Position numbers and translations under genes: made by a program | NCBI GenBank assembly: GCA_946409145.1 | Contig: CAMJVA010000025.1 | Span: 1-12,867, forward strand | DNA from: an uncultured Enterococcus sp. | Lineage (GTDB): Bacteria; Bacillota; Bacilli; Lactobacillales; Enterococcaceae | DNA length: 12,867 bases | Direction of reading: 5' to 3' | Shown here: in pieces, positions 1-7,156 of the stretch | Layout: each line of letters opens with the position of its first letter | Numbering within the stretch: the stretch's first letter is position 1 | Notes under the pieces: generated by a model | Database searches by the model: none | What the model was told of the DNA's origin: nothing | Seen by the model: the letters and a program-made list of their open reading frames with translations, nothing else

Positions 1-27
1 ATTTTGCCCACGCTCATTTTTATTCTT
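1..27. other. Window edge downstream of pepQ
   Basis: This short stretch follows the pepQ stop on the minus strand. Read on the minus strand it contains an ATG followed by AGCGTGGGCAAAAT and then runs off the window. There is no ribosome binding site before that ATG. The GAGCGTGGGC segment could be the first arm of a pepQ terminator whose second arm lies outside the window. Neither reading can be settled here. Confidence 0.3.
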
Positions 28-1128
28 TTAGTCAATAATTTGTAATGTTTTTGGTGTTTTAGTGAAAGGAATACAACCGTCTTTTGTTACATAAACACAG
101 TCTTCAATTCTTACGCCAACTTTTTCTGGAATATAAATTCCTGGTTCTAAGGAGAAACACATACCTTCTTCAATAACTAAATCATTGCCTGCAACAAGAG
201 ATGGAAATTCATGACAAGTAGTTCCAATTCCATGACCTAAACGGTGATTGAAGTATTCTCCATAACCATAAGAGGAAATAACATCTCTAGCCACTTTATC
301 AAGCTCAGCTGCAGTAATACCTGGTTTAACAGCTTCTTGTGCTTTTAATTGCGCCTCTAAACAAATGTCATAGATTTTTCTGTCAAAGTCAGATGGTTCT
401 TTAAAGGAAACGGTTCTTGTTGCATCAGAGCAATAACCTTTCCACACTACCCCAAGATCAAAGAGAACAAATTTATTAGGAATCATTTTTGTATCTCCTG
501 GTTCTCCGTGAGGTTTAGCAGCATTTTCGCCAGATAGAACCATTGTGTCAAAGCTCATTTGACTAATGCCTTTTTTCTTCAATTGGTATTCAATTTCAGC
601 AACGATTTCACTTTCAGTGGCATTTTCATTAATGGCTTTAAAACCAATTTCAAAAGCCACATCAGCCCAAGAGCCAGCTTCTAAAAGTTTGTCACGTTCA
701 TCTTTTGTCTTAAATAGTTGTAATTTTTGAATTTCAGGAGTTAAGTCAAAAGAAAAATCACCATTAAAATGTTCAGTGAACAATTCAAAGTTTTTTAAAT
801 TCATAGAAGATTTTTCAAAGGCGAATCGAGAAAGTTCATTGCTCCGTTTTTTTAGAATGTTAGCAATAATTTCAAAAGGCTTTTCACTATCTAAGTAACC
901 AAAAATATCATATTTAAAGCCACTTTCCCCAGCAGCTTCTACTTCTAAAGCAGGTGTGAATAAAAATGGATCCCCAGCTTTTGGAACAAATAAAGCCAAA
1001 ATCCGTTCATGAGGGTCAGAATTGTACCCAGAAAAATAAGCAATGTGTCCGGGATCTGATAAGTACGCCCAATCAATGTCATTATCTTGTAGATAATGTT
1101 GTAAATCATTTAACTTTTTTTGATTCAT
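28..1128 (-). CDS. pepQ: Xaa-Pro dipeptidase (M24 family)
   Basis: This is a cytoplasmic metallopeptidase of 366 residues, predicted to split Xaa-Pro dipeptides as a late step of peptide use. An N-terminal creatinase-like domain covers about residues 1-135 and a pita-bread M24 catalytic domain about 140-366. The five expected dinuclear-metal ligands are all present: D224 (in FDLG), D235 (in SDATRT), H299 (in RLGHG), E328 (in LEPGIY) and E342 (in RIEDC); H207 in KPHG and H306 also fit the family. The length is usual for PepQ. The ATG start is supported by AAAGGAGG ending 9 bases before it. The gene is transcribed divergently from ccpA, an arrangement well known in lactic acid bacteria. A general M24 aminopeptidase P is the alternative, but the length and the ccpA linkage favour PepQ. 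Confidence 0.93.
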   Translation of the reverse strand: MNQKKLNDLQHYLQDNDIDWAYLSDPGHIAYFSGYNSDPHERILALFVPKAGDPFLFTPALEVEAAGESGFKYDIFGYLDSEKPFEIIANILKKRSNELSRFAFEKSSMNLKNFELFTEHFNGDFSFDLTPEIQKLQLFKTKDERDKLLEAGSWADVAFEIGFKAINENATESEIVAEIEYQLKKKGISQMSFDTMVLSGENAAKPHGEPGDTKMIPNKFVLFDLGVVWKGYCSDATRTVSFKEPSDFDRKIYDICLEAQLKAQEAVKPGITAAELDKVARDVISSYGYGEYFNHRLGHGIGTTCHEFPSLVAGNDLVIEEGMCFSLEPGIYIPEKVGVRIEDCVYVTKDGCIPFTKTPKTLQIID

Positions 1129-1156
1129 AATTGTTCCTCCTTTATATAATACTCTT

Positions 1157-1165
1157 ATGATAGCA
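1157..1165 (-). promoter_or_regulatory. Probable pepQ promoter (extended -10)
   Basis: On the minus strand TGC is followed by TATCAT, an extended -10 element about 28 bases before the pepQ start. No good -35 lies 16-18 bases upstream, so the TGn motif would have to compensate. Confidence 0.45.
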
Positions 1166-1219
1166 CTTTTTTTCTATTTTGGCTCATTGAAAAAAATTTA
1201 ATTTTTTCATGAAAACCAA

Positions 1220-1234
1220 TAAAAACGCTTGCAA
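1220..1234 (-). promoter_or_regulatory. cre-like CcpA site between pepQ and ccpA
   Basis: Read on the minus strand the sequence TTGCAAGCGTTTTTA matches the Bacillus cre consensus WTGNAANCGNWNNCA at 14 of 15 positions (T instead of C near the end). It overlaps the predicted ccpA -35 element (1229-1234), a position suited to repression of ccpA by its own product. It lies about 70 bases upstream of the predicted pepQ start of transcription, where any effect on pepQ would have to be of another kind. Confidence 0.6.
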
Positions 1235-1257
1235 AATGTTTTTTTCTCTGCTATGAT
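1229..1257 (+). promoter_or_regulatory. ccpA promoter
   Basis: TTGCAA (1229-1234) and TATGAT (1252-1257) are separated by exactly 17 bases, and TGC directly precedes the -10, giving an extended -10. The predicted transcript starts near 1264, leaving a leader of about 45 bases before the ccpA start codon. Confidence 0.75.
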
Positions 1258-1295
1258 TCGAAATGTAAAGCAACTTTTCAGAAAATGAAAATAAT

Positions 1296-1301
1296 AAGGA
1301 G
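1296..1301 (+). promoter_or_regulatory. ccpA ribosome binding site (decides the start)
   Basis: AAGGAG lies 7 bases before the ATG at 1309. The open frame extends up to an ATG at 1285, but that codon is upstream of this site, and the ATG at 1303 is only one base from it. The start at 1309 gives the MEKQTITIYDVAREA beginning expected of CcpA. Confidence 0.85.
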
Positions 1302-1308
1302 AATGAGC

Positions 1309-2316
1309 ATGGAAAAACAAACCATTACAATTTATGACGTGGCCCGTGAAGCAAACGTGTCCATGGCCACTGTTTCTCGCGTGGTTAACGGGAACCCTAA
1401 TGTAAAACCAGCAACGAGAAAAAAAGTTTTAGAAGTAATTGATCGCCTAGATTATCGCCCAAATGCAGTAGCCAGAGGTTTAGCTAGTAAAAAAACCACT
1501 ACAGTTGGGGTCATTATTCCCGATGTTTCTAACATGTTCTTTGCTTCTTTAGCTAGAGGAATTGATGATGTAGCGACCATGTACAAATATAATATTATTT
1601 TAGCCAACTCTGATGGTAATGATCAAAAAGAAGTGAGCGTGTTAAATACCTTACTTGCTAAACAAGTAGATGGGATTATTTTCATGGGTCATCGTATTAC
1701 TGATGAAATTAGAGGAGAATTTTCTCGTTCTAAAACTCCCGTGGTTTTAGCAGGCTCCATTGATCCTGATCAACAAGTAGGTTCTGTTAATATTGATTAT
1801 GAAGCAGCAACAAAAGATGCGATTTCATTATTGGCTCGTCATGGTAATGAAAAAATTTCCTTTATTTCTGGAGCATTGATTGATCCAATTAATGGGAAAG
1901 AACGCCTAGAAGGCTATAAAAAAGCCTTAAGTGAATACAATTTAACTTATAATGAAGGATTAATTTTTGAAAGTAATTATTCTTTCAAAGAAGGGACACA
2001 ATTAGTCGATCGTCTTTTAAATAGTGGCGCAACAGCTGCCTTTGTAACAGATGATGAACTTGCTTTAGGTATTTTAGATGGATTATTAGATCATGGGGTA
2101 AAAGTTCCGGAAGAATTTGAACTCATTACTTCTAATAATTCTTTACTAACGGAAGTTTCTAGACCAAAAATAACCTCTTTAACACAACCTTTATATGATA
2201 TTGGTGCTGTTGCTATGCGTTTATTAACGAAATTAATGAACAAAGAAGAAACAGAAGAAAAAACAGTCATTTTACCTTATGGTTTAGAAGAAAAAGGAAG
2301 CACAAGAAAACAATAA
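1309..2316 (+). CDS. ccpA: Catabolite control protein A
   Basis: CcpA is the LacI/GalR-family master regulator of carbon catabolite control in Firmicutes. With HPr-Ser46-P as co-regulator it binds cre sites to repress or activate sugar genes. The protein has 335 residues from the chosen ATG. An N-terminal helix-turn-helix lies at about residues 6-25 (IYDVAREANVSMATVSRVVN), followed by the hinge motif YRPNAVARGLASKK at about 49-62 and a periplasmic-binding-protein-like core (TVGVIIPDVSN onwards). The sequence closely resembles the enterococcal CcpA as I remember it. It has its own promoter with a cre-like box over the -35, consistent with autoregulation, and a strong terminator. Two further cre targets are plausible in this window: its own promoter and galK. 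Confidence 0.96.
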   Translation: MEKQTITIYDVAREANVSMATVSRVVNGNPNVKPATRKKVLEVIDRLDYRPNAVARGLASKKTTTVGVIIPDVSNMFFASLARGIDDVATMYKYNIILANSDGNDQKEVSVLNTLLAKQVDGIIFMGHRITDEIRGEFSRSKTPVVLAGSIDPDQQVGSVNIDYEAATKDAISLLARHGNEKISFISGALIDPINGKERLEGYKKALSEYNLTYNEGLIFESNYSFKEGTQLVDRLLNSGATAAFVTDDELALGILDGLLDHGVKVPEEFELITSNNSLLTEVSRPKITSLTQPLYDIGAVAMRLLTKLMNKEETEEKTVILPYGLEEKGSTRKQ

Positions 2317-2330
2317 AAGAGTCGCTTTAA

Positions 2331-2374
2331 AAAATAAGTTGGATTTGACAGTTACTGTCAGCCAACTTATTTTT
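2331..2374 (+). terminator. ccpA terminator with two stacked stems
   Basis: A perfect 12-bp stem pairs AAAATAAGTTGG (2331-2342) with CCAACTTATTTT (2362-2373). Inside it a second perfect 6-bp stem, TGACAG with CTGTCA, closes a TTA loop. The 3' arm ends in a T run. It separates ccpA from the galactose operon. Confidence 0.88.
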
Positions 2375-2417
2375 ATTGGAATCATTTTTAAGGGTGTCAA
2401 TAAAACAATTTTAAAAA

Positions 2418-2432
2418 AATTAACCGTTTTCA
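2418..2432 (+). promoter_or_regulatory. cre-like site upstream of galK
   Basis: AATTAACCGTTTTCA matches WTGNAANCGNWNNCA at 13 of 15 positions; the missing TG pair is the weak point. It ends two bases before the predicted -35 of galK (2434), centred about 42 bases before the predicted transcript start. CcpA binding here is plausible for a galactose operon but not proven by sequence. Confidence 0.42.
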
Positions 2433-2433
2433 C

Positions 2434-2461
2434 TTGATTTATTTAGTAAATATTATATAAT
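2434..2461 (+). promoter_or_regulatory. galKETR promoter
   Basis: TTGATT (2434-2439) and a perfect TATAAT (2456-2461) are 16 bases apart. Transcription would begin near 2468, about 24 bases before the galK ATG. No other promoter-like pair stands out within the operon, where gene spacings are 12-16 bases. Confidence 0.75.
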
Positions 2462-2475
2462 AAATTTACTAAATA
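2440..2475. promoter_or_regulatory. Twin operator for the galactose repressor (predicted GalR site)
   Basis: TATTTAGTAAAT (2440-2451) is repeated exactly as its reverse complement ATTTACTAAATA (2464-2475). Each copy contains an 11-bp palindrome, ATTTA-G/C-TAAAT. Their centres (2446 and 2469) are 23 bp apart, about two helical turns. The pair brackets the -10 and covers the predicted transcript start, so a bound repressor would block initiation. GalR, encoded by the last gene of the operon, is the inferred ligand. Confidence 0.65.
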
Positions 2476-2491
2476 TATTTGAGGTGAGACC

Positions 2492-3646
2492 ATGGATTTA
2501 AAAAAAGTTTTTCAAGAAAAATTTAACACGACTGACTCCCAAAGTTTCTTTTCTCCAGGTAGAATTAATTTAATTGGCGAACATACTGATTACAATGGAG
2601 GCCATGTTTTTCCAGCAGCGATTACTCTTGGAACTTACGGAGAAGCAAGAAAAAGAGAGGATGATTTAATCCGTCTTTACTCTGGTAATTTTCCTGATTT
2701 AGGAATTTTCGAACTTTCCTTGAAAGATTTAACTTTTAAAAAGGAACATGATTGGACAAACTATGTAAAAGGAATGGTAAAATTTTTACTTGAAGCAGGT
2801 TACGATATTTCCACTGGTTTTGACCTTGCTTTATATGGCAATATTCCAAACGGAGCAGGTCTTTCTTCTTCTGCTTCTTTAGAACTTTTAGCAGGAGTGG
2901 TTTTAGAAGAATTATTCCAATTAGACATTAGTCGTCTTGATTTAATTTTAACTGGTAAACGAGTAGAAAATGAATTCATTGGGGTTAACTCAGGAATTAT
3001 GGATCAATTTGCCATTGGTATGGGACAAAAAGATCATGGAATTTTTCTCGATACGAACACTTTAGAATATGAAATGGTTCCTGTAGAACTAGGTGAATAT
3101 GTCGTTTGCATTATGAACACTAACAAACGGCGGGAATTAGCAGATTCAAAATACAATGAACGACGAGCAGAATGTGAAGAAGCTTTAGCACGTTTGCAAA
3201 AACAATTGGCAATTAAAAGTTTAGGGGAATTAACGGAAGAAGAATTTGAAAAAAATACTTTCTTAATTAATGATCCTATTTTAGAAAAAAGAGCCCGTCA
3301 TGCCGTTTATGAAAATGGTCGGACGATTAAAGCAAAAAATGCTTTAGTAAAAGGAGATTTAGAAACTTTTGGGAAATTATTAAATGCTTCCCATGCTTCT
3401 TTAAGAGATGACTATGAAGTCACTGGTCTTGAATTAGATACTTTAGCTCAGACTGCTCAAAGTGTTCCTGGAGTTTTAGGAGCACGGATGACTGGAGCTG
3501 GTTTTGGGGGATGTGCCATTGCTCTTGTGAAAGAAGACCAATTAGAAAACTTAAAAGAAGTTGTAGGAGAAAAATATTTAAATGTTGTTGGCTACAAGGC
3601 TGATTTTTATGAGGCTCATGTGGGAGACGGAACAAAAAAATTATAG
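2492..3646 (+). CDS. galK: Galactokinase
   Basis: GalK phosphorylates alpha-D-galactose with ATP to galactose-1-phosphate, the first step of the Leloir pathway, in the cytoplasm. It is a 384-residue GHMP-family kinase of usual length. The galactokinase signature GRINLIGEHTDYN is at residues 23-35, the ATP-binding glycine/serine loop PNGAGLSSSAS at 119-129 and the third GHMP motif GARMTGAGFGGCAIALV at 330-346. The predicted catalytic base D171 (GIMDQF) and R24 match the aspartate/arginine pair known in the family. The ATG follows GAGGTG with a 5-base gap. It is the first gene of galKETR, immediately behind the predicted operator, and its stop overlaps the galE ribosome binding site. Confidence 0.97.
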   Translation: MDLKKVFQEKFNTTDSQSFFSPGRINLIGEHTDYNGGHVFPAAITLGTYGEARKREDDLIRLYSGNFPDLGIFELSLKDLTFKKEHDWTNYVKGMVKFLLEAGYDISTGFDLALYGNIPNGAGLSSSASLELLAGVVLEELFQLDISRLDLILTGKRVENEFIGVNSGIMDQFAIGMGQKDHGIFLDTNTLEYEMVPVELGEYVVCIMNTNKRRELADSKYNERRAECEEALARLQKQLAIKSLGELTEEEFEKNTFLINDPILEKRARHAVYENGRTIKAKNALVKGDLETFGKLLNASHASLRDDYEVTGLELDTLAQTAQSVPGVLGARMTGAGFGGCAIALVKEDQLENLKEVVGEKYLNVVGYKADFYEAHVGDGTKKL

Positions 3647-3658
3647 GAGGAATTTAAA

Positions 3659-4654
3659 ATGACAGTATTAGTACTCGGTGGTGCAGGTTATATTGGTTCT
3701 CATTGTGTGGATCAATTAGTTGAAGGCGGCTATGATGTGGCTGTTGTGGATAATTTAGTTACAGGACACGTGGATGCCATTCACAAAAAAGCACGTTTTT
3801 ATGAAGGAGACGTGAGAGATAAAGAATTTTTAACTGGCGTCTTTGAAAAAGAAAACATTGATTCTGTGGTTCACTTTGCAGCTTTTTCTTTAGTGGGAGA
3901 ATCAGTAGAAAAACCTTTAGAATACTTTAATAATAATATTTATGGAATGCAAATTTTACTTGAAGTCATGAAAGAACATGACGTGAAAAATATTGTCTTC
4001 TCTTCTTCTGCCGCTACTTACGGAGAACCAAAAGAAGCTTTAATTACAGAAGAAACACCACAAATGCCAAAAAATCCTTACGGGGAAACGAAATTAGTCA
4101 TGGAAAAAATGATGAAATGGTGTCGCGTCGCTTATGGAATGAATTATGTGGCATTACGTTACTTTAATGTGGCTGGAGCTAAAGCGGATTCTTCTATTGG
4201 GGAAGACCACAATCCTGAAACTCATTTAGTACCGATTATTTTACAAGTTGCTCTAGGTCAAAGAAAAGAATTAATGATTTTTGGGGATGACTATGATACT
4301 CCAGACGGTACATGTATTAGAGATTATGTGCAAGTAACTGACTTAATTGATGCTCATATTTTAGCTTTGGAATATTTGAAAGATGGCGGAGAATCTACAG
4401 CCTTTAACTTAGGTAGTGCAGAAGGCTTTTCTGTTAAAGAAATGCTAGACGCTGCTAGAAGTGTGACTGGAAAAGAAATTCCTGCAGTTATTGCCAAAAG
4501 AAGAGCAGGAGATCCTGCTGTTTTAGTTGCTTCTCCTAAAAAAGCAAAAGAAGTTTTAGGTTGGAAACCAAAATACAATAATGTGAAAGACATTATTCAA
4601 ACAGCTTGGGATTGGCATGTTAGTCATCCTAATGGTTACGACGATAAAAAATAG
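3659..4654 (+). CDS. galE: UDP-glucose 4-epimerase
   Basis: GalE interconverts UDP-galactose and UDP-glucose using tightly bound NAD. It thereby recycles UDP-glucose for GalT and supplies UDP-galactose for wall glycans. It is a 331-residue extended short-chain dehydrogenase. The Rossmann motif GGAGYIGSH is at residues 7-15, the ribose-binding D31 is in VVDN, the SSSAAT segment is at 115-120 and the catalytic YxxxK pair is Y141/K145 (NPYGETK). The C-terminal substrate-binding part, including the RRAGDPA segment, is complete. The ATG lies 8 bases after AGGAGG, which itself overlaps the galK stop codon, suggesting coupled translation. Position between galK and galT supports the galactose role. 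Confidence 0.97.
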   Translation: MTVLVLGGAGYIGSHCVDQLVEGGYDVAVVDNLVTGHVDAIHKKARFYEGDVRDKEFLTGVFEKENIDSVVHFAAFSLVGESVEKPLEYFNNNIYGMQILLEVMKEHDVKNIVFSSSAATYGEPKEALITEETPQMPKNPYGETKLVMEKMMKWCRVAYGMNYVALRYFNVAGAKADSSIGEDHNPETHLVPIILQVALGQRKELMIFGDDYDTPDGTCIRDYVQVTDLIDAHILALEYLKDGGESTAFNLGSAEGFSVKEMLDAARSVTGKEIPAVIAKRRAGDPAVLVASPKKAKEVLGWKPKYNNVKDIIQTAWDWHVSHPNGYDDKK

Positions 4655-4655
4655 T

Positions 4656-4663
4656 AAAGGAGA
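4656..4663 (+). promoter_or_regulatory. galT ribosome binding site (decides the start)
   Basis: AAAGGAGA begins two bases after the galE stop and lies 7 bases before a TTG at 4671. It argues against the upstream in-frame ATG at 4617, which sits inside galE without such a site. Confidence 0.85.
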
Positions 4664-4670
4664 ATTTGTT

Positions 4671-6152
4671 TTGTCAATTAGTCAAACAATTGCCGATTTT
4701 GTCACTGTAGCCATTGATAATGGTGGCTTTATGGAATTAGATCGCCTTTATTTACAAAATCGGATTTTAGCTTTAGTAGGTGAAACTTCTTTAGAACCCG
4801 TTCATCCTAAAGCAGGTGTCCAAGATATTCAAAAATTAATCGAAGAATTAATGGTTTGTGCTAAAAAAAATGGTGTTGTAGGGGACACGCAAAGTGAAAA
4901 AGATATTTTAGAAGCACAATTAACTGATTTTTTAACCCCACCACCTTCTGTGATTAATGCTTTATTTGCTCAGCATTATCATAATAGTCCTAAAGAAGCC
5001 ACCAATTATTTTTATGATTTATCCCAAAAAAATGATTATATTAAAACTCAAGCCATTGCTAAAAATATTGTCTTTCCAGCAAAAACAGAATACGGAGATT
5101 TAGAAATTACGATTAATCTTTCTAAACCGGAAAAAGATCCTAAGGAAATTGCTCTGCAAAAAGAAGCAGTGCAATCAGATTATCCAAAATGTTTATTATG
5201 TATGGAAAATGAAGGCTATCTTGGAAGAATTAATTATCCAGCAAGAACGAACCACCGAATTATTCGCTTGAATTTACAAGGAGAAAGCTGGGGGTTCCAA
5301 TATTCTCCTTATGCTTATTACAATGAACATTGTATAGTGCTTGCGGAAGAACATCGGCCAATGAAAATTTCTGTGGAAACTTTTAAACGTTTAGTAGAAC
5401 TTTTAGAAGTTTTCCCTCATTATTTCTTTGGCTCAAATGCTGATCTTCCTATTGTGGGAGGTTCCATTTTATCTCACGATCACTACCAAGGGGGACGCCA
5501 CGAATTTCCAATGGCTAAAGCTCCAGAAGAAAAAGTGTATACCATGGCTGAATTTCCTGAAGTGTCTTTAGGACAAGTGGTTTGGCCAATGAGTGTCTTG
5601 CGCTTAAGAAGTAAAAATAAAGACCAATTAATTGAGGCTTGTGAACATATTGCTGTTTCTTGGAAAAATTATTCCGCTCCTGAACTTTCTATTCGAGCAA
5701 AATCAGGGGATGGCACTCCTCACCACACAGTTACTCCAATTGCTAGAAAAAAAGGAGAAGCCTTTGAAATTGATTTGGTTCTTCGAGATAACAATGTTTC
5801 CGAAGAATTTCCAGATGGAATTTTCCATCCTCATGAAGATGTACAGCATATTAAAAAAGAAAATATTGGTTTAATTGAAGTCATGGGGCTAGCTGTGCTT
5901 CCTCCACGTTTAAAAGAAGAATTAAAAGAAGTAGAAAAATTCTTATTAAACCAAGATAACACCATGAAAGAAATGCATCGTTTATGGGCAGAAACAATAA
6001 AAGAAAACTACACGATTAATGAAGACAATGTCACAGATATTGTTCAAAAAGAAGTAGGGAAGACTTTTGCTAGAGTTTTAGAAGATGCTGGTGTCTTTAA
6101 ACGAGATCAAAAAGGGCAAGAAGGCTTTCGTCAGTTTATTGCCCAATTATAA
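4671..6152 (+). CDS. galT: UDP-glucose-hexose-1-phosphate uridylyltransferase (class II GalT)
   Basis: GalT transfers UMP from UDP-glucose to galactose-1-phosphate, giving UDP-galactose and glucose-1-phosphate. This is the Firmicute class II enzyme, longer than the class I form of Escherichia coli, with 493 residues from the TTG. The catalytic segment reads SHDHYQGGRH at residues 268-277. By analogy with the HPHPQ motif of class I enzymes, H271 is the predicted nucleophile. A CLLC pair lies at 174-177 in KCLLCMENEGYLGR, and the N-terminus (SISQTIADF...ELDRLYLQNRILALVGE) is characteristic of the class. The TTG start is preferred because of its ribosome binding site; the frame continues upstream to an ATG at 4617, which would overlap galE by 38 bases and add 18 atypical residues. 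Gap to galE is 16 bases, to galR 12. Confidence 0.95.
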   Translation: MSISQTIADFVTVAIDNGGFMELDRLYLQNRILALVGETSLEPVHPKAGVQDIQKLIEELMVCAKKNGVVGDTQSEKDILEAQLTDFLTPPPSVINALFAQHYHNSPKEATNYFYDLSQKNDYIKTQAIAKNIVFPAKTEYGDLEITINLSKPEKDPKEIALQKEAVQSDYPKCLLCMENEGYLGRINYPARTNHRIIRLNLQGESWGFQYSPYAYYNEHCIVLAEEHRPMKISVETFKRLVELLEVFPHYFFGSNADLPIVGGSILSHDHYQGGRHEFPMAKAPEEKVYTMAEFPEVSLGQVVWPMSVLRLRSKNKDQLIEACEHIAVSWKNYSAPELSIRAKSGDGTPHHTVTPIARKKGEAFEIDLVLRDNNVSEEFPDGIFHPHEDVQHIKKENIGLIEVMGLAVLPPRLKEELKEVEKFLLNQDNTMKEMHRLWAETIKENYTINEDNVTDIVQKEVGKTFARVLEDAGVFKRDQKGQEGFRQFIAQL

Positions 6153-6164
6153 AGGGGTGATTTC

Positions 6165-7151
6165 ATGGCAACTATAAAAGATATTGCCCAAAAAGCTGGT
6201 GTTTCTCCAGCGGCTGTTTCTCGTGTTTTAAATTATGATCCAGACATTTCTGTTTCAGAAAAAACTAAGACAAAAATTTTTGAAGCAGCAGAAGCACTAA
6301 ATTATACAAAACATTTAAAAGGTGCCAAAAGTTATAAAGGTTCTCTTTTACTGCTGCAATGGTATAACGCTAAAGAAGAATTGGAAGATCTTTACTATTT
6401 ATCGATTCGCCTTGGCATGGAGAAAAAAGCCCAAGAGTTAGATTATGAATTTACGCGCATGACTTACAAAAAAAATCATCTTCCTAAAGAAAAATATGAT
6501 GGTATTTTAGCTTTGGGTAAATTTTCTAAAGAGGATTGCGATAATATTGCTTCCTTAAGTGACACTGTTTTATTTGTGGATTATGATGCCTATGATTTTG
6601 GGTATAATTCTTTAGTAGTGGACTTTAAACAAGGAGTGCACTTAGCTTTAAATCATCTTTTAGAAAAAAATATTTCTTCAATGGGTATTTTAACGGGGGA
6701 TGAAAAAGTAAAAGGTACTGGAGAAGAAATAAAAGATCCCCGCTTATCTTTTTATGAAAAGGAAATGCTAGAGTATCCAGAAATTAAAAGTGATTTTATT
6801 TTTCATGCTCCTTTTACAGTGAAAGGGGGCTATGACAAAATGAAGCAAGTTTTAACTCATCAGGAAAAACTACCAGAAGCTTTATTTTGTGCCAGTGATG
6901 CTTTAGCCATTGGATGTATGAAAGCTTTACAAGAATTTGATTTAAACGTTCCAGAAGATATAGCTATTGTGGGCTTTAATGATGTTTCAGTGGCCAAGTA
7001 TGTGACACCAGGATTAACAACCATTAAGGTTTACACAGAGTGGTTAGGAAATTTAGCTGTCACGACTTTAGGGGAACTTTTAAAAGAAGATGCCCCAGTT
7101 CCAAGAAAATTATTAGTGGGCACTCAGCTTATTAAGAGAGCTTCTGCTTAA
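6165..7151 (+). CDS. galR: Galactose operon repressor, LacI/GalR family
   Basis: This 328-residue LacI-family regulator has an N-terminal helix-turn-helix at about residues 3-23 (IKDIAQKAGVSPAAVSRVLNYD) and a sugar-binding-protein-like core with the typical LFCASDALAIGCMKAL and IAIVGFNDVSVAKYVTPGLTTI blocks. It is the last gene of galKETR; its ribosome binding site AAGGGGTGA overlaps the galT stop. Location makes it the likely repressor of the operon, binding the twin ATTTASTAAAT elements at the galK promoter and released by galactose or a pathway intermediate; that part is inference. Unusual: the hinge region after LNY reads TKHLKGAKSYKG instead of the common RPNxxARxL helix that CcpA here has. 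The order galK-galE-galT-galR is known from lactobacilli. Confidence 0.9.
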   Translation: MATIKDIAQKAGVSPAAVSRVLNYDPDISVSEKTKTKIFEAAEALNYTKHLKGAKSYKGSLLLLQWYNAKEELEDLYYLSIRLGMEKKAQELDYEFTRMTYKKNHLPKEKYDGILALGKFSKEDCDNIASLSDTVLFVDYDAYDFGYNSLVVDFKQGVHLALNHLLEKNISSMGILTGDEKVKGTGEEIKDPRLSFYEKEMLEYPEIKSDFIFHAPFTVKGGYDKMKQVLTHQEKLPEALFCASDALAIGCMKALQEFDLNVPEDIAIVGFNDVSVAKYVTPGLTTIKVYTEWLGNLAVTTLGELLKEDAPVPRKLLVGTQLIKRASA

Positions 7152-7156
7152 AAAAA

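Noticed and set aside
1..15. Minus-strand ATG reading MSVGK into the window edge, possibly a gene after pepQ
   Set aside because: Only five codons are visible, there is no ribosome binding site, and the bases also fit the first arm of a terminator.
1285..1308. Longer ccpA start at the ATG at 1285
   Set aside because: It lies upstream of the only ribosome binding site and adds residues not typical of CcpA.
4617..4670. Longer galT start at the ATG at 4617
   Set aside because: It would overlap galE by 38 bases with no ribosome binding site; the TTG at 4671 has a strong one and gives the family N-terminus.
5632..5874. 80-codon plus-strand frame inside galT
   Set aside because: It is an alternate-frame shadow of a conserved enzyme, with no ribosome binding site or recognisable domain.
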